Of a DNA stretch of 64,000 bases, positions 8,483-18,300 are shown piece after piece (positions within the stretch are counted from its first letter, which is position 1; each line of letters opens with the position of its first letter). Origin of the DNA: JABWBD01 sp040768665 (GTDB lineage Bacteria > Planctomycetota > Planctomycetia > Pirellulales > Thermoguttaceae); contig JAXGMN010000051.1 in NCBI GenBank assembly GCA_040768665.1, forward strand, positions 1 through 64,000, read 5' to 3'. The position numbers were made by a program, and so were the translations under genes. The notes beneath the pieces are model-generated. The model saw only the letters and a program-made list of their open reading frames with translations, was not told the DNA's origin and did no database searches.

Positions 8483-9292
8483 TTAGTATTCTTCGCCGAT
8501 CAGTGTTGAACACCCTAATTTCCCCATCACGAGATCGTAGAGCCAATGGGGCCACTGGCGCATAGAACGTATGTGCCAGGCCGAGAACCAGGGAAAGAAG
8601 ATCTCCTTGCGCCGCCGCGCCACGGCTCGCAAGATAATCTCGGCTGCGCTGGGCGAGCTCAGCGCCATCACCGCATAGCGAAACGGTATTCTCGTGACCA
8701 TCCGGGAAAGCACGAGGCCGGGATGGCACGTGGTTACCGCCACGCCCCGCTTGCGAAGCGACGGGCGAAGACTCTCCATGAACGTGGAAAGAGCCGCCTT
8801 GCTGGCGCAGTAGCCGGCCATGAAAGGCAGACCCCGCAAGGCGGCCAGGCTGCTGATGGCCACCAGGTGCCCGCTGCCCCGCTTGAGCATCGAAGGCAAG
8901 ACGCCCTCGATGGCGTACACCGCGCCCAGATAGTTCACCTCAAGCATATCTTCCACGGGTTTGGGGGCAGGGGCATGGGCTCGCGTGATGTCGAAGACCC
9001 CGGCGCTGTGGATCAGCAGGTCGACCGGCCCCGAATCCCGCTCCACCGCGGCGAACGCGTCATGGACCGCGCTGCGAATGCGAATGTCCGGGGTGTGGCA
9101 GGTCGTTGTCGTTCCTTTGCGGCGGAATTCTTCCGCCATCGCTTCAAGGGGTCCCGAGGCCAAGTCGAACAGCGCCAGCCGAAACCCTCGGTCGGCTAAG
9201 CCGCGGCACAGCCATTGGCCGATCCCGCCCGACGCACCAGTGACCACTGCCAATCGGTCGTCTGTATTGTTGTGCACAACCGGTTCTCTCAT
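8483..9292 (-). CDS. Short-chain dehydrogenase/reductase (second of a tandem pair)
   Basis: This is a classical SDR of 269 aa. The nucleotide-binding motif is TGASGGIG (residues 18-25), Asn lies at 120, catalytic Ser at 147/148, and Tyr161 and Lys165 lie in YCASK. The C-terminal tail (WHIRSMRQWPHWLYDLVMG) is hydrophobic and aromatic, suggesting membrane association or a lipophilic substrate. It shares the central RGLPFxAGYxASKAALS block and the VTTCHPGL region with the preceding SDR, so the pair arose by duplication. The gap to that gene is 3 bp. In the operon it probably reduces or oxidises an intermediate made by the megasynthase; the substrate is inferred. Confidence 0.88.
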   Translation of the reverse strand: MREPVVHNNTDDRLAVVTGASGGIGQWLCRGLADRGFRLALFDLASGPLEAMAEEFRRKGTTTTCHTPDIRIRSAVHDAFAAVERDSGPVDLLIHSAGVFDITRAHAPAPKPVEDMLEVNYLGAVYAIEGVLPSMLKRGSGHLVAISSLAALRGLPFMAGYCASKAALSTFMESLRPSLRKRGVAVTTCHPGLVLSRMVTRIPFRYAVMALSSPSAAEIILRAVARRRKEIFFPWFSAWHIRSMRQWPHWLYDLVMGKLGCSTLIGEEY

Positions 9293-9295
9293 TGA

Positions 9296-10081
9296 TTAGT
9301 ATCTCAGGAGGGGGACTTTTCTCGCTCGGCGGGCCATTTGCCAATCGAACAGGCAAGTCGGCATCAGGCGGAGGTAACGAGTCGTCAGGCCCGCCAGCCA
9401 CGGAAAACAGTAGAAACGCCGGCGTCGGAGCACCGCTCGCAGGATATGGCGCGCCGCCTGGTCGGGCGAAACCGTTGGCTTGGCAAACTGCAGCGGGCAG
9501 TTCCCGTTCAGACCTGCAACGTCAAGCCCCGGGCATACGGTGGTAACTCGAATTCCCCGCCGGGACAAAGCCGGGCGGAGGCTCTCCAAGTAGCTCGACA
9601 GCGCCGCCTTGCTGGCGCTATAGCCCGCCAGAAACGGCAACCCTCGCACGGCCGCGACACCGGAAACCGCCACGATCTGGCCCTGCTGCCTCTCGATCAT
9701 CTGCGGCACCACCGCATCGACGGCATAGACCACGCTGAGGTAGTTCATTCTGGCTTGGGTCACCAACTCCTCGACGCGAAGGTCGTCGACCAGAGTAATC
9801 CCGGCGGCGCCGTTGCAGGCAACCAGCAGGTCGACGGCACCCATGTTGGCGGCATGAGCGTGGATGGCCCCCTGCAACGATTCCCGATCGCAAAGATCGA
9901 CGGGCGCTACGCGCGGGAAAACGCCCTGCGCCTGCAACTCCGTGGCCAGCAATTCCAGGCCCTCGTGGTCGCGGTCGAGCAGGATCAGCTTGGCGCCCTC
10001 CCCTCCCAGCACGAAACTTAAGGCCCTGCCGACACCGCCCGCCGCACCGAGCACGACAGTCACGCGGTCCTTGAGCTTCAT
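9296..10081 (-). CDS. Short-chain dehydrogenase/reductase (first of a tandem pair)
   Basis: This is a 261-aa SDR with a variant glycine motif LGAAGGVG (residues 11-18). NAD(P)-binding Asp sits in LLDRD, NGAAG is in place of NNAG, catalytic Ser is near residue 140, and Tyr154 and Lys158 lie in YSASK. The C-terminus (LTTRYLRLMPTCLFDWQMARR) resembles that of its neighbour. It follows the PKS2 gene after a 427-bp repeat-filled gap on the same strand, so it may depend on read-through or on its own promoter. A role as ketoreductase or dehydrogenase tailoring the PKS product is plausible but unproven. Confidence 0.88.
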   Translation of the reverse strand: MKLKDRVTVVLGAAGGVGRALSFVLGGEGAKLILLDRDHEGLELLATELQAQGVFPRVAPVDLCDRESLQGAIHAHAANMGAVDLLVACNGAAGITLVDDLRVEELVTQARMNYLSVVYAVDAVVPQMIERQQGQIVAVSGVAAVRGLPFLAGYSASKAALSSYLESLRPALSRRGIRVTTVCPGLDVAGLNGNCPLQFAKPTVSPDQAARHILRAVLRRRRFYCFPWLAGLTTRYLRLMPTCLFDWQMARRARKVPLLRY

Positions 10082-10174
10082 GGTCGTCTTCCTTGTTCCA
10101 ATAACTGGTTATTACTCCTACGAAAATAGCCCGGAGCTACTTTCATGCGCGGGGGTGAAGCCCCATCATGACGC

Positions 10175-10396
10175 CTCAAACTGTAAACGCCACCACTGAC
10201 CCCGCGTCGGTGGGGCGATGTTTGGCAACTACAAACGCCGGAAAGACCGTCGTTCTGTGATCTCGCTTCCGCCGCTCGGCCCGTACGGGCCGAGCGGCGG
10301 AAGCGAGATCACAGAACGGCCTACAGGATCGCGGTTTGTAGTTGCCAAACATCGCCCCACCGGGATAAACCGCGGTGGTGGCGTTTACAGTTTGAG
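10175..10396. repeat. Family D compound palindrome (222 bp) with a 68-bp perfect palindrome at its centre
   Basis: Outer arms are CTCAAACTGTAAACGCCACC and its complement at the right end. A second pair of arms contains CGATGTTTGGCAACTACAAAC and its complement. The centre, 10251-10318, is a perfect 68-bp palindrome (34-nt arms, axis CCGT/ACGG). A shorter relative lies at 31862-31978. Confidence 0.92.
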
Positions 10397-10421
10397 TAAG
10401 TTCTCCTCGCATCTTTGTGGG

Positions 10422-10479
10422 CTGACTCTCCGAGTCGGGAAGTATCGATAGACTCGATCGACCCGACTCAGAGAGTCAG
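10422..10479. repeat. Hairpin with 18-nt arms
   Basis: Arms CTGACTCTCCGAGTCGGG (10422-10439) and CCCGACTCAGAGAGTCAG (10462-10479) pair with two mismatches around a 22-nt loop. It could terminate the PKS2 transcript, but no U-tract follows on either strand. Confidence 0.7.
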
Positions 10480-10508
10480 GCTACGTTCGGTTGCGGGGCC
10501 AGCCCGCG

Positions 10509-13500
10509 TTAAGGTATTTCTAGCACGCGCGACGTTGCCAGACTGCTGCACGCAACGACCCTCGATTCATCGCGGCTTGTCATGACGACCAGCTCCTGTG
10601 CGCTGGGGCGGTGGCGGATTCGCAGCCCGCCGTCCGCGTCGGCGGAGAGCAGTTGGTAGTCATGGATCTGGCCGCCCAGTCCCGTGCCGAGGGTCTTGCT
10701 GGCCGATTCCTTCGCGCACCACAGTCGCGTGGGCCAGCATTCCTCCGGCTGCCGGGCGGACAAATCGTCGATCATTTCGATCTCTTCGGGCTGAGCAAAC
10801 TCACCAAGGATCCGCTCCGTCTCGCGCTCGACCGGTTCTATATCGACTCCCATCGGCGCCGCCGAGGCCACGGCCACAGCACGGCCGTCTGAATGGGAAA
10901 TGCTAATATTCGGCAGCACGTCCACGCCGGCGATCGGCTTCACGAAGGGCTGACCCGATTCATAATTGCCGATCTCGATGCTCGCCGGGTGGATCATCTC
11001 GCCGCCAGCCTGCCAGGCGAGGTAGGCTCGCGCAGCGTCCTTGGCGGCGATGCGCCCCAGCAGGTACTGGCTGCGACGCCGCCCCAGCGTGCTCTGAAGC
11101 GTTTCGAGTTCCTCTGCCGCCAAGTGCAGCCTGCAGACCCACGTCAGCGAGCCGCTGTGGATGTCGTCTTGGGTGATTTCGGCACACACCGCGTCATCGG
11201 AGAGACCCGGGAGCGATTTCAGATCCGACAAGCAGAGCTGGCCCGGCAGCCGCTGAACGTCCATGAACTTGTTGCTCTTGACGAAGATACGGTCGCGCCA
11301 CCCGCGGATTCGCATCCAGACAAAGCCTTCCCCGTCGAGGATCTCCATGTCGGCCGCCGCGAGGTTGTTGTCTCGTTCGAAGCGGGTCACTTCCAGGCGA
11401 ATGGTCACCTCCGTGCCCGCGGGCGGTGTGGGGCCGTAGATCTCGATCTTGTCGACCCCCACGGGCAGCATGTAGGCGCCTCGCGTCTGGCTCCAACTGC
11501 CGAACAACTGACCGGCCCCGTCGATCACGGCGGGATCGGTCAGTAGCGCCGGGCTCGGCTGCGAGGCGAACAGATCATCCTTCGGGAGCACGCGCAGCCG
11601 GGCGATCAGCCCGTTGTCGGCGAGTACGTCGAGGCCGGACACGGTCTGAAACCGCGGGCCGTGAAACGTGTGGCCGTCGCGGTACAACTGCTCCGCTGTG
11701 ATCGGCCAGGAGTCCGGCGAACCCAACTCGGCAAACACCATCTCGACGTCCTGGCGGTAGTCGGCCGATAAGAGCACGGTGGCGCTGGCGGCCGTCTGCC
11801 CTTCGCAGATCACACGGGCTTCGACGGCGTGGACTCCGGTCTCATCGTCGGCTGCCGCGAGCTTCGCTTCGATTTGGATTTCCGTGCGAGGGGCGTCGTT
11901 CAGGCTGATCCAGCGGCTCGCGTGAATGTTCTCGAACCCGATCAGTCCGAGGCCTGGAGTGAGATGGGCGGCCGTTTCGGCCATCGCCTCCATCATCATC
12001 ACCATGGGAAACACCGGCAGGCACTCCTCCATCGGCTTGACCGTCGAAGCATTGATGAAGTGATGGTCATGCAAGTACAGGTCTTCGGCCAAATCGAGCG
12101 TCCGGCTTACGGCAATTTCCTCTTGGGGAACCAAGCGAAGCAGGGTGCCCACAAACGGCATCTGCGGCCCGGTGGCTTCCGGCTCAGCATACTCAGCCGG
12201 CTCTGAGTATTCAACAGGCCCCTGCGCCGGCGGATCGGATTTCGACGTCGCTTGCGGCTTAGAGCCTATCCCAAAACCGTCGAGGACTGGCTCATTTTGC
12301 GGAGTCTTCGGAGCAAAATGTGCCTGTCCCCTTCTCCCGGCGCGGTTTTGGGATAGGCTCTGAGCTTCCGGCCCAGGTTGAAAAGCAATTTCCGGTCGCT
12401 CCACCGGCTCGTCGACTTTGGGCGAGTAGAAGCACCAGCGAAGCCGCAAAGGCGCCCCGTCCTGCCGTTCTTCCATCGCGGTTTGCGGGGCGTCGAGGTT
12501 GATCAGTCGCGGGCCTCGGTGCTCGAAGACGAACGATGGGTCAAACGAGACCCCGGCGGTGAACACCGTGCTGATCAAGTGGGCCAACTGGGTAACCGGG
12601 TCGCGCGACTCCACGTCGACAGCCACCGACGCGATGTCGTCGGCATCCAGCAGGGTCTCGATGTTCGAGGCAAGCGTGCCGCAGCCGGCCTGGATGAAGA
12701 TCCGGGCCCCGTCGTCGTACAGCCGGCGGTTGATCTGCCAGAAATGGACCGGATGATCGAGGTTGGCCATCAGCAGTTCGCGGATGCCGGCCGGATCGGA
12801 CGGGAACAGGTCCACGGTTAGCGCTGAGTAGACGGGAAGCTTCGGCGGACCGAGCATTTTCTCGACGTCGTAAACGATCTCTTCTCTCAAGTAGGTCATT
12901 CGGGGCGTGTGGCCGGGCAAGTAGGGAAGGCCGATGCCCATGATCCCGTCCTTGCGCAGCTCGGTGCAGATGCGATCGATCTCGTCGAACGCCCCGCCGA
13001 CGAGCACGGCGTCGGGCGAGATGTCGATGCCGACGTAGGTGTTCGGCTTGTCGGCCAGGTACGGTTGGACCTTGTCTTTGCCGGCGCCGACGAATGCCAT
13101 GCACCCCCGGCTCAGATACATCGAGGGCGCGTTGAGTCCGTCCCAAAGCTTGGGGAAAATGTCCTTTTCGAAATCGACCACGCCGGCCACGGACAGGGCC
13201 GTCAAATCGCCGGCGCTTTGGCCGCAAACCAGGTCCTTGGGGATTTTCAGGCCGTCGAGCAGCTTGTATCCGAGCCAGTTGCTGAGTGTCATGCCGACGC
13301 CGGACAGGTTGCGCTCGTGAGGCTTGATGTTCAGCGCGGCCTGTTCGTCTCGTACCGACTTGGGCGGGGCAAGGCGCTCTTTGAGCAGGTCACGCTCCTC
13401 GGCGGAGAACGAGCGCGGTGGGCTGAGGATGCAGGAAAAGGGGATGGGGTCGTCTTCGCAGCCGTCCTTGCCCTCGAACATGTCCAGCACCGACCGAAGC

Positions 13501-15332
13501 TCCGGGAAGTGCAGGCATAGTTCGAGCATGTGCCTGGGAAAGTTCCCGATCAGCCCCGGGAACGCCATGCCGGGGAAGCAAAACGCCACTCTGCCGATCG
13601 GTGTGGCGGCGTTGACGGAGAAGTAGACGTCCTCGGCGCTGGAATCGAACGCCTCCGAGTCGCGGAGCTGCGCGGTGCAGTCCGCCAGTTTCTGCTTGAG
13701 CTCGTCGACGTCGCGACAAACCAGAGCCAACTTGCACGGCTTTGCGAAATCGATCTGCTTCATCAACGAATAGGACACATCTTCCAGCCGGCACTCGGAG
13801 GCATCCTGCTCCAAAAAGGCGGTGAGCCGCTGGCACTGCTCAGCGAGGTCCGCCCGCGAGTCCGCCGCGAACAGAATCGGCTCGGCAGCTCGATGGGAGA
13901 CCACCTGGATCGGCCTAGCGCACGGGACGCTCACCAAGACCGGGTTCGTCTCCGGGGCTTCTTCCAGGACGATGTGGGCGTTGATGCCGCCGAAGCCGAA
14001 GGCATTGACGCCGGCCCGCCGCAACGTGCTCATGGGGCTGACCCACGGCCGGGCTTCGTCAAGCACGTAAAACGGCGCATCCCTGAGCTCCTCGCGCGGC
14101 TCGTCGCAGTGCAGCGTCGGGGGCAAAACCTTGTTCGACAACGCCATGATGGTGCGGATCATCGAGGCCATGCCGGCGGCCGGCATGGCATGGCCGATCA
14201 TCGACTTGACTGAGCCCATGGCCTTCGTGGGCGCAGAGGAAGTGCCGAAAAACCGCTTGATCGTTTCGATCTCTGCAGGATCGCCGGCCAGTGTGGCTGT
14301 GCCGTGGGCCTCCAGGAAAGACACGCTCTGCTGGTCCACCCCGGCATCGGCATACGCCCGCTGAAGTGCCCGCAGTTGGCCTTCCGGCGACGGCGCCAGC
14401 AGACCGGTCTGCCGGCCGTCGCTGGCGCTGCCGGCGCCTTTGATCACGGCGTAGATGCGGTTGCCGTCGCGATAGGCGTCTTCCAGCCGCTTGAGTACGA
14501 GGGAGCCGGCCCCTTCGCCGAGCAGGAGGCCGTCGGCCCGCCGGTCGAACGGACGGCAGACCCCCGACGCGGACAAGGCCCGCAGGTGGGTGAACACGAA
14601 CCAGAAGGGAGGATTCTGGCACAAGTGGATCCCCGAGGCGACGGCCAGATCACACTGGCGGCCGCGGAGTCGTTCGACCGCCTGTTCGACTGCAATGAGC
14701 GACGAGGCGCAGGCCGCGTCGACCACATAGGCCGTGCCGCCCAGATTCAAGCGGTTGCACACGCGGCTGGCCACCAGGTTCGGAATACACGTCACGTAGC
14801 TCTCCGGCTCGCACGGCGGCAGTGTGGCGTGCAACTGCTGCTCGAGTTCGGCCAACTCACGGCGGCTCATCTGCGGGAGCTTCTGGCGCAGGACCGGCAT
14901 GACGCGGCTGACCAGGTCGACCCGCAAAAACGTGTCGGCCATCTTCACGCTCATATACCCGCCGCGGCCAATGATCACGTCGGTCCGCTCGCGGACCGAG
15001 TCGTCGGGCGCGATGCCGGCGTCACTCAGCGCCTGGGCGCAGACGTGGATCATCAGGAACTGGTCGGGGTCCCCGTTATGCAGGATGTTCGGCATGATGC
15101 CGTGGCGGCGCGCGTCGACGCACATGCTCCCGGTGAGGAACCCGCCGCGCGTGCAGGTCATACGCGTGTCGTGGTCCTCCGGCAACCTGGAGAAGTCGAC
15201 GTTGGGCCAACGTTCCTTGGGAATCTCGGTAATGGCGTCTACGGCGTTGACGTTGTTCGACCAGTACTGGCCGAGGTCCACGGCGCCTGGGAAAACACAT
15301 CCCATGCCGATGACTGCGATATCCCTGTTCAT
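10509..15332 (-). CDS. PKS2: PUFA-synthase-like polyketide synthase, KS-AT-DH-phosphopantetheinyl transferase
   Basis: The 1607-aa protein starts at ATG 15332, overlapping the PKS1 stop as ATGA. Domains in order: ketosynthase (residues ~1-470) with Cys208 in VDAACASSL, His343 in EAHGTA and His381 in IGHAM. Next is an acyltransferase-like domain (~575-880) with Ser706 in GQSAGD, then a low-complexity linker, then a double-hotdog dehydratase (~1060-1370) with His in LHDHHF and the Asp/Gln pair in DPAVIDGAGQ. Last is an Sfp-type 4'-phosphopantetheinyl transferase (~1420-1600) with GVDIEPV and WCAKESASKTLG. The C-terminal PPTase would activate the PKS1 acyl carrier protein. Residues ~991-1024 of the linker are encoded by a palindromic repeat inserted in frame. 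Architecture is clear; the product is unknown. Confidence 0.9.
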   Translation of the reverse strand: MNRDIAVIGMGCVFPGAVDLGQYWSNNVNAVDAITEIPKERWPNVDFSRLPEDHDTRMTCTRGGFLTGSMCVDARRHGIMPNILHNGDPDQFLMIHVCAQALSDAGIAPDDSVRERTDVIIGRGGYMSVKMADTFLRVDLVSRVMPVLRQKLPQMSRRELAELEQQLHATLPPCEPESYVTCIPNLVASRVCNRLNLGGTAYVVDAACASSLIAVEQAVERLRGRQCDLAVASGIHLCQNPPFWFVFTHLRALSASGVCRPFDRRADGLLLGEGAGSLVLKRLEDAYRDGNRIYAVIKGAGSASDGRQTGLLAPSPEGQLRALQRAYADAGVDQQSVSFLEAHGTATLAGDPAEIETIKRFFGTSSAPTKAMGSVKSMIGHAMPAAGMASMIRTIMALSNKVLPPTLHCDEPREELRDAPFYVLDEARPWVSPMSTLRRAGVNAFGFGGINAHIVLEEAPETNPVLVSVPCARPIQVVSHRAAEPILFAADSRADLAEQCQRLTAFLEQDASECRLEDVSYSLMKQIDFAKPCKLALVCRDVDELKQKLADCTAQLRDSEAFDSSAEDVYFSVNAATPIGRVAFCFPGMAFPGLIGNFPRHMLELCLHFPELRSVLDMFEGKDGCEDDPIPFSCILSPPRSFSAEERDLLKERLAPPKSVRDEQAALNIKPHERNLSGVGMTLSNWLGYKLLDGLKIPKDLVCGQSAGDLTALSVAGVVDFEKDIFPKLWDGLNAPSMYLSRGCMAFVGAGKDKVQPYLADKPNTYVGIDISPDAVLVGGAFDEIDRICTELRKDGIMGIGLPYLPGHTPRMTYLREEIVYDVEKMLGPPKLPVYSALTVDLFPSDPAGIRELLMANLDHPVHFWQINRRLYDDGARIFIQAGCGTLASNIETLLDADDIASVAVDVESRDPVTQLAHLISTVFTAGVSFDPSFVFEHRGPRLINLDAPQTAMEERQDGAPLRLRWCFYSPKVDEPVERPEIAFQPGPEAQSLSQNRAGRRGQAHFAPKTPQNEPVLDGFGIGSKPQATSKSDPPAQGPVEYSEPAEYAEPEATGPQMPFVGTLLRLVPQEEIAVSRTLDLAEDLYLHDHHFINASTVKPMEECLPVFPMVMMMEAMAETAAHLTPGLGLIGFENIHASRWISLNDAPRTEIQIEAKLAAADDETGVHAVEARVICEGQTAASATVLLSADYRQDVEMVFAELGSPDSWPITAEQLYRDGHTFHGPRFQTVSGLDVLADNGLIARLRVLPKDDLFASQPSPALLTDPAVIDGAGQLFGSWSQTRGAYMLPVGVDKIEIYGPTPPAGTEVTIRLEVTRFERDNNLAAADMEILDGEGFVWMRIRGWRDRIFVKSNKFMDVQRLPGQLCLSDLKSLPGLSDDAVCAEITQDDIHSGSLTWVCRLHLAAEELETLQSTLGRRRSQYLLGRIAAKDAARAYLAWQAGGEMIHPASIEIGNYESGQPFVKPIAGVDVLPNISISHSDGRAVAVASAAPMGVDIEPVERETERILGEFAQPEEIEMIDDLSARQPEECWPTRLWCAKESASKTLGTGLGGQIHDYQLLSADADGGLRIRHRPSAQELVVMTSRDESRVVACSSLATSRVLEIP
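12261..12361. repeat. Family A palindromic repeat, copy A2, inside the PKS2 gene
   Basis: Perfect 19-nt outer arms, AGAGCCTATCCCAAAACCG and its complement (12261-12279 and 12343-12361), enclose the GGACTGGCTCATTTTGC / GCAAAATGTGCCTGTCCCC inner hairpin. It is read through in the PKS2 frame and falls in the AT-DH linker. Confidence 0.92.
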
Positions 15333-18300
15333 CGGAAATCCCCTCGAGCGTAGGACTGCATCTCGCGTACGTTGCAGCCAATGAGGATTTCTGCGGCGGC
15401 GGTGTCTTGTGCCTCGATCTCTCGCAGGAAACACTCCACGCCCTGCTCGGCCGGCATCACGTGGATGTTGTGCCGGCTGAACAGCTCAGCCAGATGGGGG
15501 CCGACAAATCCGCGGTCCCACGGTCCCCAATTGATCGCCACAACCCTGGCGGACCATTGGGCCTGCAACTGGTCGGCCAGCTTGTTCAGGTACTCGTTGG
15601 CCGCGCCATAGTCGGTTTGGCCTCGGTTGCCGAACCGGCCGGCCACGGACGAAAACAGGTAGAAGAACTTCAGCGAGCGGCCATCGAGTTTGCGGGCCAG
15701 CACATTGGCGCCGTCGATCTTGGTTCTCATTACTCGGGCCAGTGCTTCGGGCGACTTGTCGGCAATCCGCTTGTCCTCGATCACCCCGGCGCCGTGGATG
15801 ACGCCGTCGATTCGCCCGTAATGCCGGTAGATCTCGTCGATCAGGCTCGCCAGGGCGTCGCTGTCGCAGATGTCGAGCGGACGATAGTCGATTGTCGCCC
15901 CCGACCCGCGAAGCACGTCGAGGTTCCGACGCAACTCACGCTCTCGGAGGATGCGGCGGATCTGCCGGCTGATCTCCGCCGGCTTGGCGGGCTGCTGGGA
16001 CTGTCCGGCCTGTTCGATCAGGTAACGCTTCAGTGCCACTTCGTCGCCACACGCCCTGGTGTCCGCAGGCTCGTCGTGCGGTTCGGGCGAACGCCCCACC
16101 AGGACGAATCGGCAGCGGTACTTCCCCGCCAGGGCCTTGGTGATCTCGGCGGTGATCCCACGGGCGCCTCCGGTTACGACGATTACGGAATCGCCGCTCA
16201 AGTCGAGCGGCCGCAGGCGATCCGGCGTCAGGTCGTCGGCCACGATTTCGACCGTCCGCCGCCCCTTCTCGCCCAGCCCGACTTCGATTTCGTCGTCGGC
16301 CGCGAACATCTCGGCAGCCAGGCTCGAGAGCAGGTACTGCGGTTCCAGGTGCAAAGCGAGATCGATGTTCTTGACACGGACCTCCGGCCATTCATGCTTA
16401 AGCGACTTGCAGAAGCCCACGGTGGCGGCCTGGGCCAGCGGGATGGGTCCCTGCGCCCCCAGTCCGAATTGCCCCCCCATGGAGGTAACGTTGATCAGAC
16501 GTCCCCCGCCATGCTTGGCGCTCTCGAGAATCTCCGTCTCGAACTCTTTGGCGATGTTCAGTAGCCACGTCGTAAGTTCCAGGGCCGTGTCCTGTCCACT
16601 CGGGCCCGGCTCGACGAACGGCTCGATCAATCCCAGCAAGTTGACGATCCCGCCGATGCGGATTCCGTCCGACCGGAGTTGCTCGTGCAGTTTCTTGAGC
16701 GAGGCGGGTGATGCGAAGTCTACCTGATAACGGTCCTTGTCCAAACGGGCCGCCTTGCGACCGGGCGTTACGTGGCAGATCGGCTGCTCGAAATGGCTGA
16801 GCATAGCCTCGCTGCCGGTCAGCCCGCCAAGCACGAGCATCGCCTGACCGGCCGGCAGCACACTTTTCGCCTCGGTGTGGCCGTCCTCAAGGGGCGAATC
16901 CTTTACGCGGACCAGGAATCGACCCACGGCCTCCGGCTCGGAGGAAATGTGGGGGTGGGCGACGCTCGCCGACCGGACCGCTGCGGTCGGGGCGTCGCCT
17001 TGCTTAGGGTTTACCTGCTGGATCTCCTCTCCCGTCTCCGCCAGGTTCTCCTCGGTGGTGTCTACCAGAGGGCCTGGACTGTCACCCTCCGGCGCCTCGC
17101 CCTTGCCCAAGAAGGTAAGGTACTCCGTCCGTTCCCTTTCGTAGGCCTGAACGATGTCGTCAAGCGTCTTCAGGCTTGTGAATGCGTTGAGGATTTCCTC
17201 TTCGGTCCGTTTCTTGTACTGGAAGAAAACGAAGTGACCTTTTAGTTCGCTGAAGATCTCGATCCGCTTGATCGAATCGATTCCAAGGTCGGCCTCCATC
17301 AGCAGGTTTTCGTCGAGCATCTCCACCGGATAACCGGTCCGCTCACTGGCGGCTTTCAGCAGCTCCTCGCGGAACTGCTCTTTGGAAGCGACTTCGTGGG
17401 TCGAGGGAATCTCATCGGCGGTCGGCTCCCGGCGGTTGGCGACTGCCGTGACCGTGGGTCTTCCCAGAGCCGGCTGAGACGTCTTTTCTTCTTTCGGCAC
17501 CGCACGCTGCGGATCGAATTGCTGCGCCGGCGCATGGCCATTCCGTACAGACCGCTCCGCTGTGCCGGACGGAGTGCCGGCCATCGGGGCGATATCCCGA
17601 AGCACTGGAGTCGGCACGACTCGGGGCCGCGGTGCTGCGGTTTGCGGCGCGGCCTCTTGTTCGGCAGGACGGCACGCAGCCGGAAGAACCACTGGTGCTG
17701 GGTTTGCTCGACGCGATCCCGGCGCCGACGGCCGGCTGCCGGGCAGTTGCAGCATTTGCTCCTGAACGGACAGGAACCGCTCCATCACACGGAGTTGGTG
17801 TCGCTGCAGCTTCAGCCACTCGCTCATGTGTCCCTGGAACGTCGTCACCGTGTCGGTAGACACCGGGGCCGGGGCGGCTTCCGCTGTGACCGCGAATTCC
17901 GGCGCGGCGGCACCGGCCTCGATGACCGCCTCGCCGCTGCCGCCCGGCTTGCTACCGCTGCTTGGCACCGCGCCCCCGGAGAAGGCGTTTTTGCCGTCTG
18001 CGGGTTGGAAGAGGGTGCTCGCTGCAATGCGAGAGGTGGTGCCATTGGACGCTTGCGGCTTCGATGGCGCCGCAGAGTCGTTCGAACGATGGCTGTGTGT
18101 GGCAGTCATGGCATGATGTCCCTGAGCAAGGGGTGGGTTGGTTGAACCGTTGAAGGCTATCGGTGCATCGGCCTGGCGGGCACATTGTGGGTTGACGATC
18201 CAGTGGGTCGGCATCGGTTTGGTCTTTTCGTGGCAGGCCGCCAGGTATTCGGCCGTCGACTGCGCCACGAGGCCTCGTCCGGCGAACCACGCGTCCAGTG

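Larger units (their letters stand above)
10082..10508. other. 427-bp gap between PKS2 and the SDR pair, filled by palindromes
   Basis: No coding sequence is supportable here. The gap holds a 222-bp compound palindrome (10175-10396) and a second hairpin (10422-10479). Given their position within one directional gene set, they could act as an attenuator or mRNA-processing site between the megasynthase and tailoring genes; that is inference. Confidence 0.6.
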
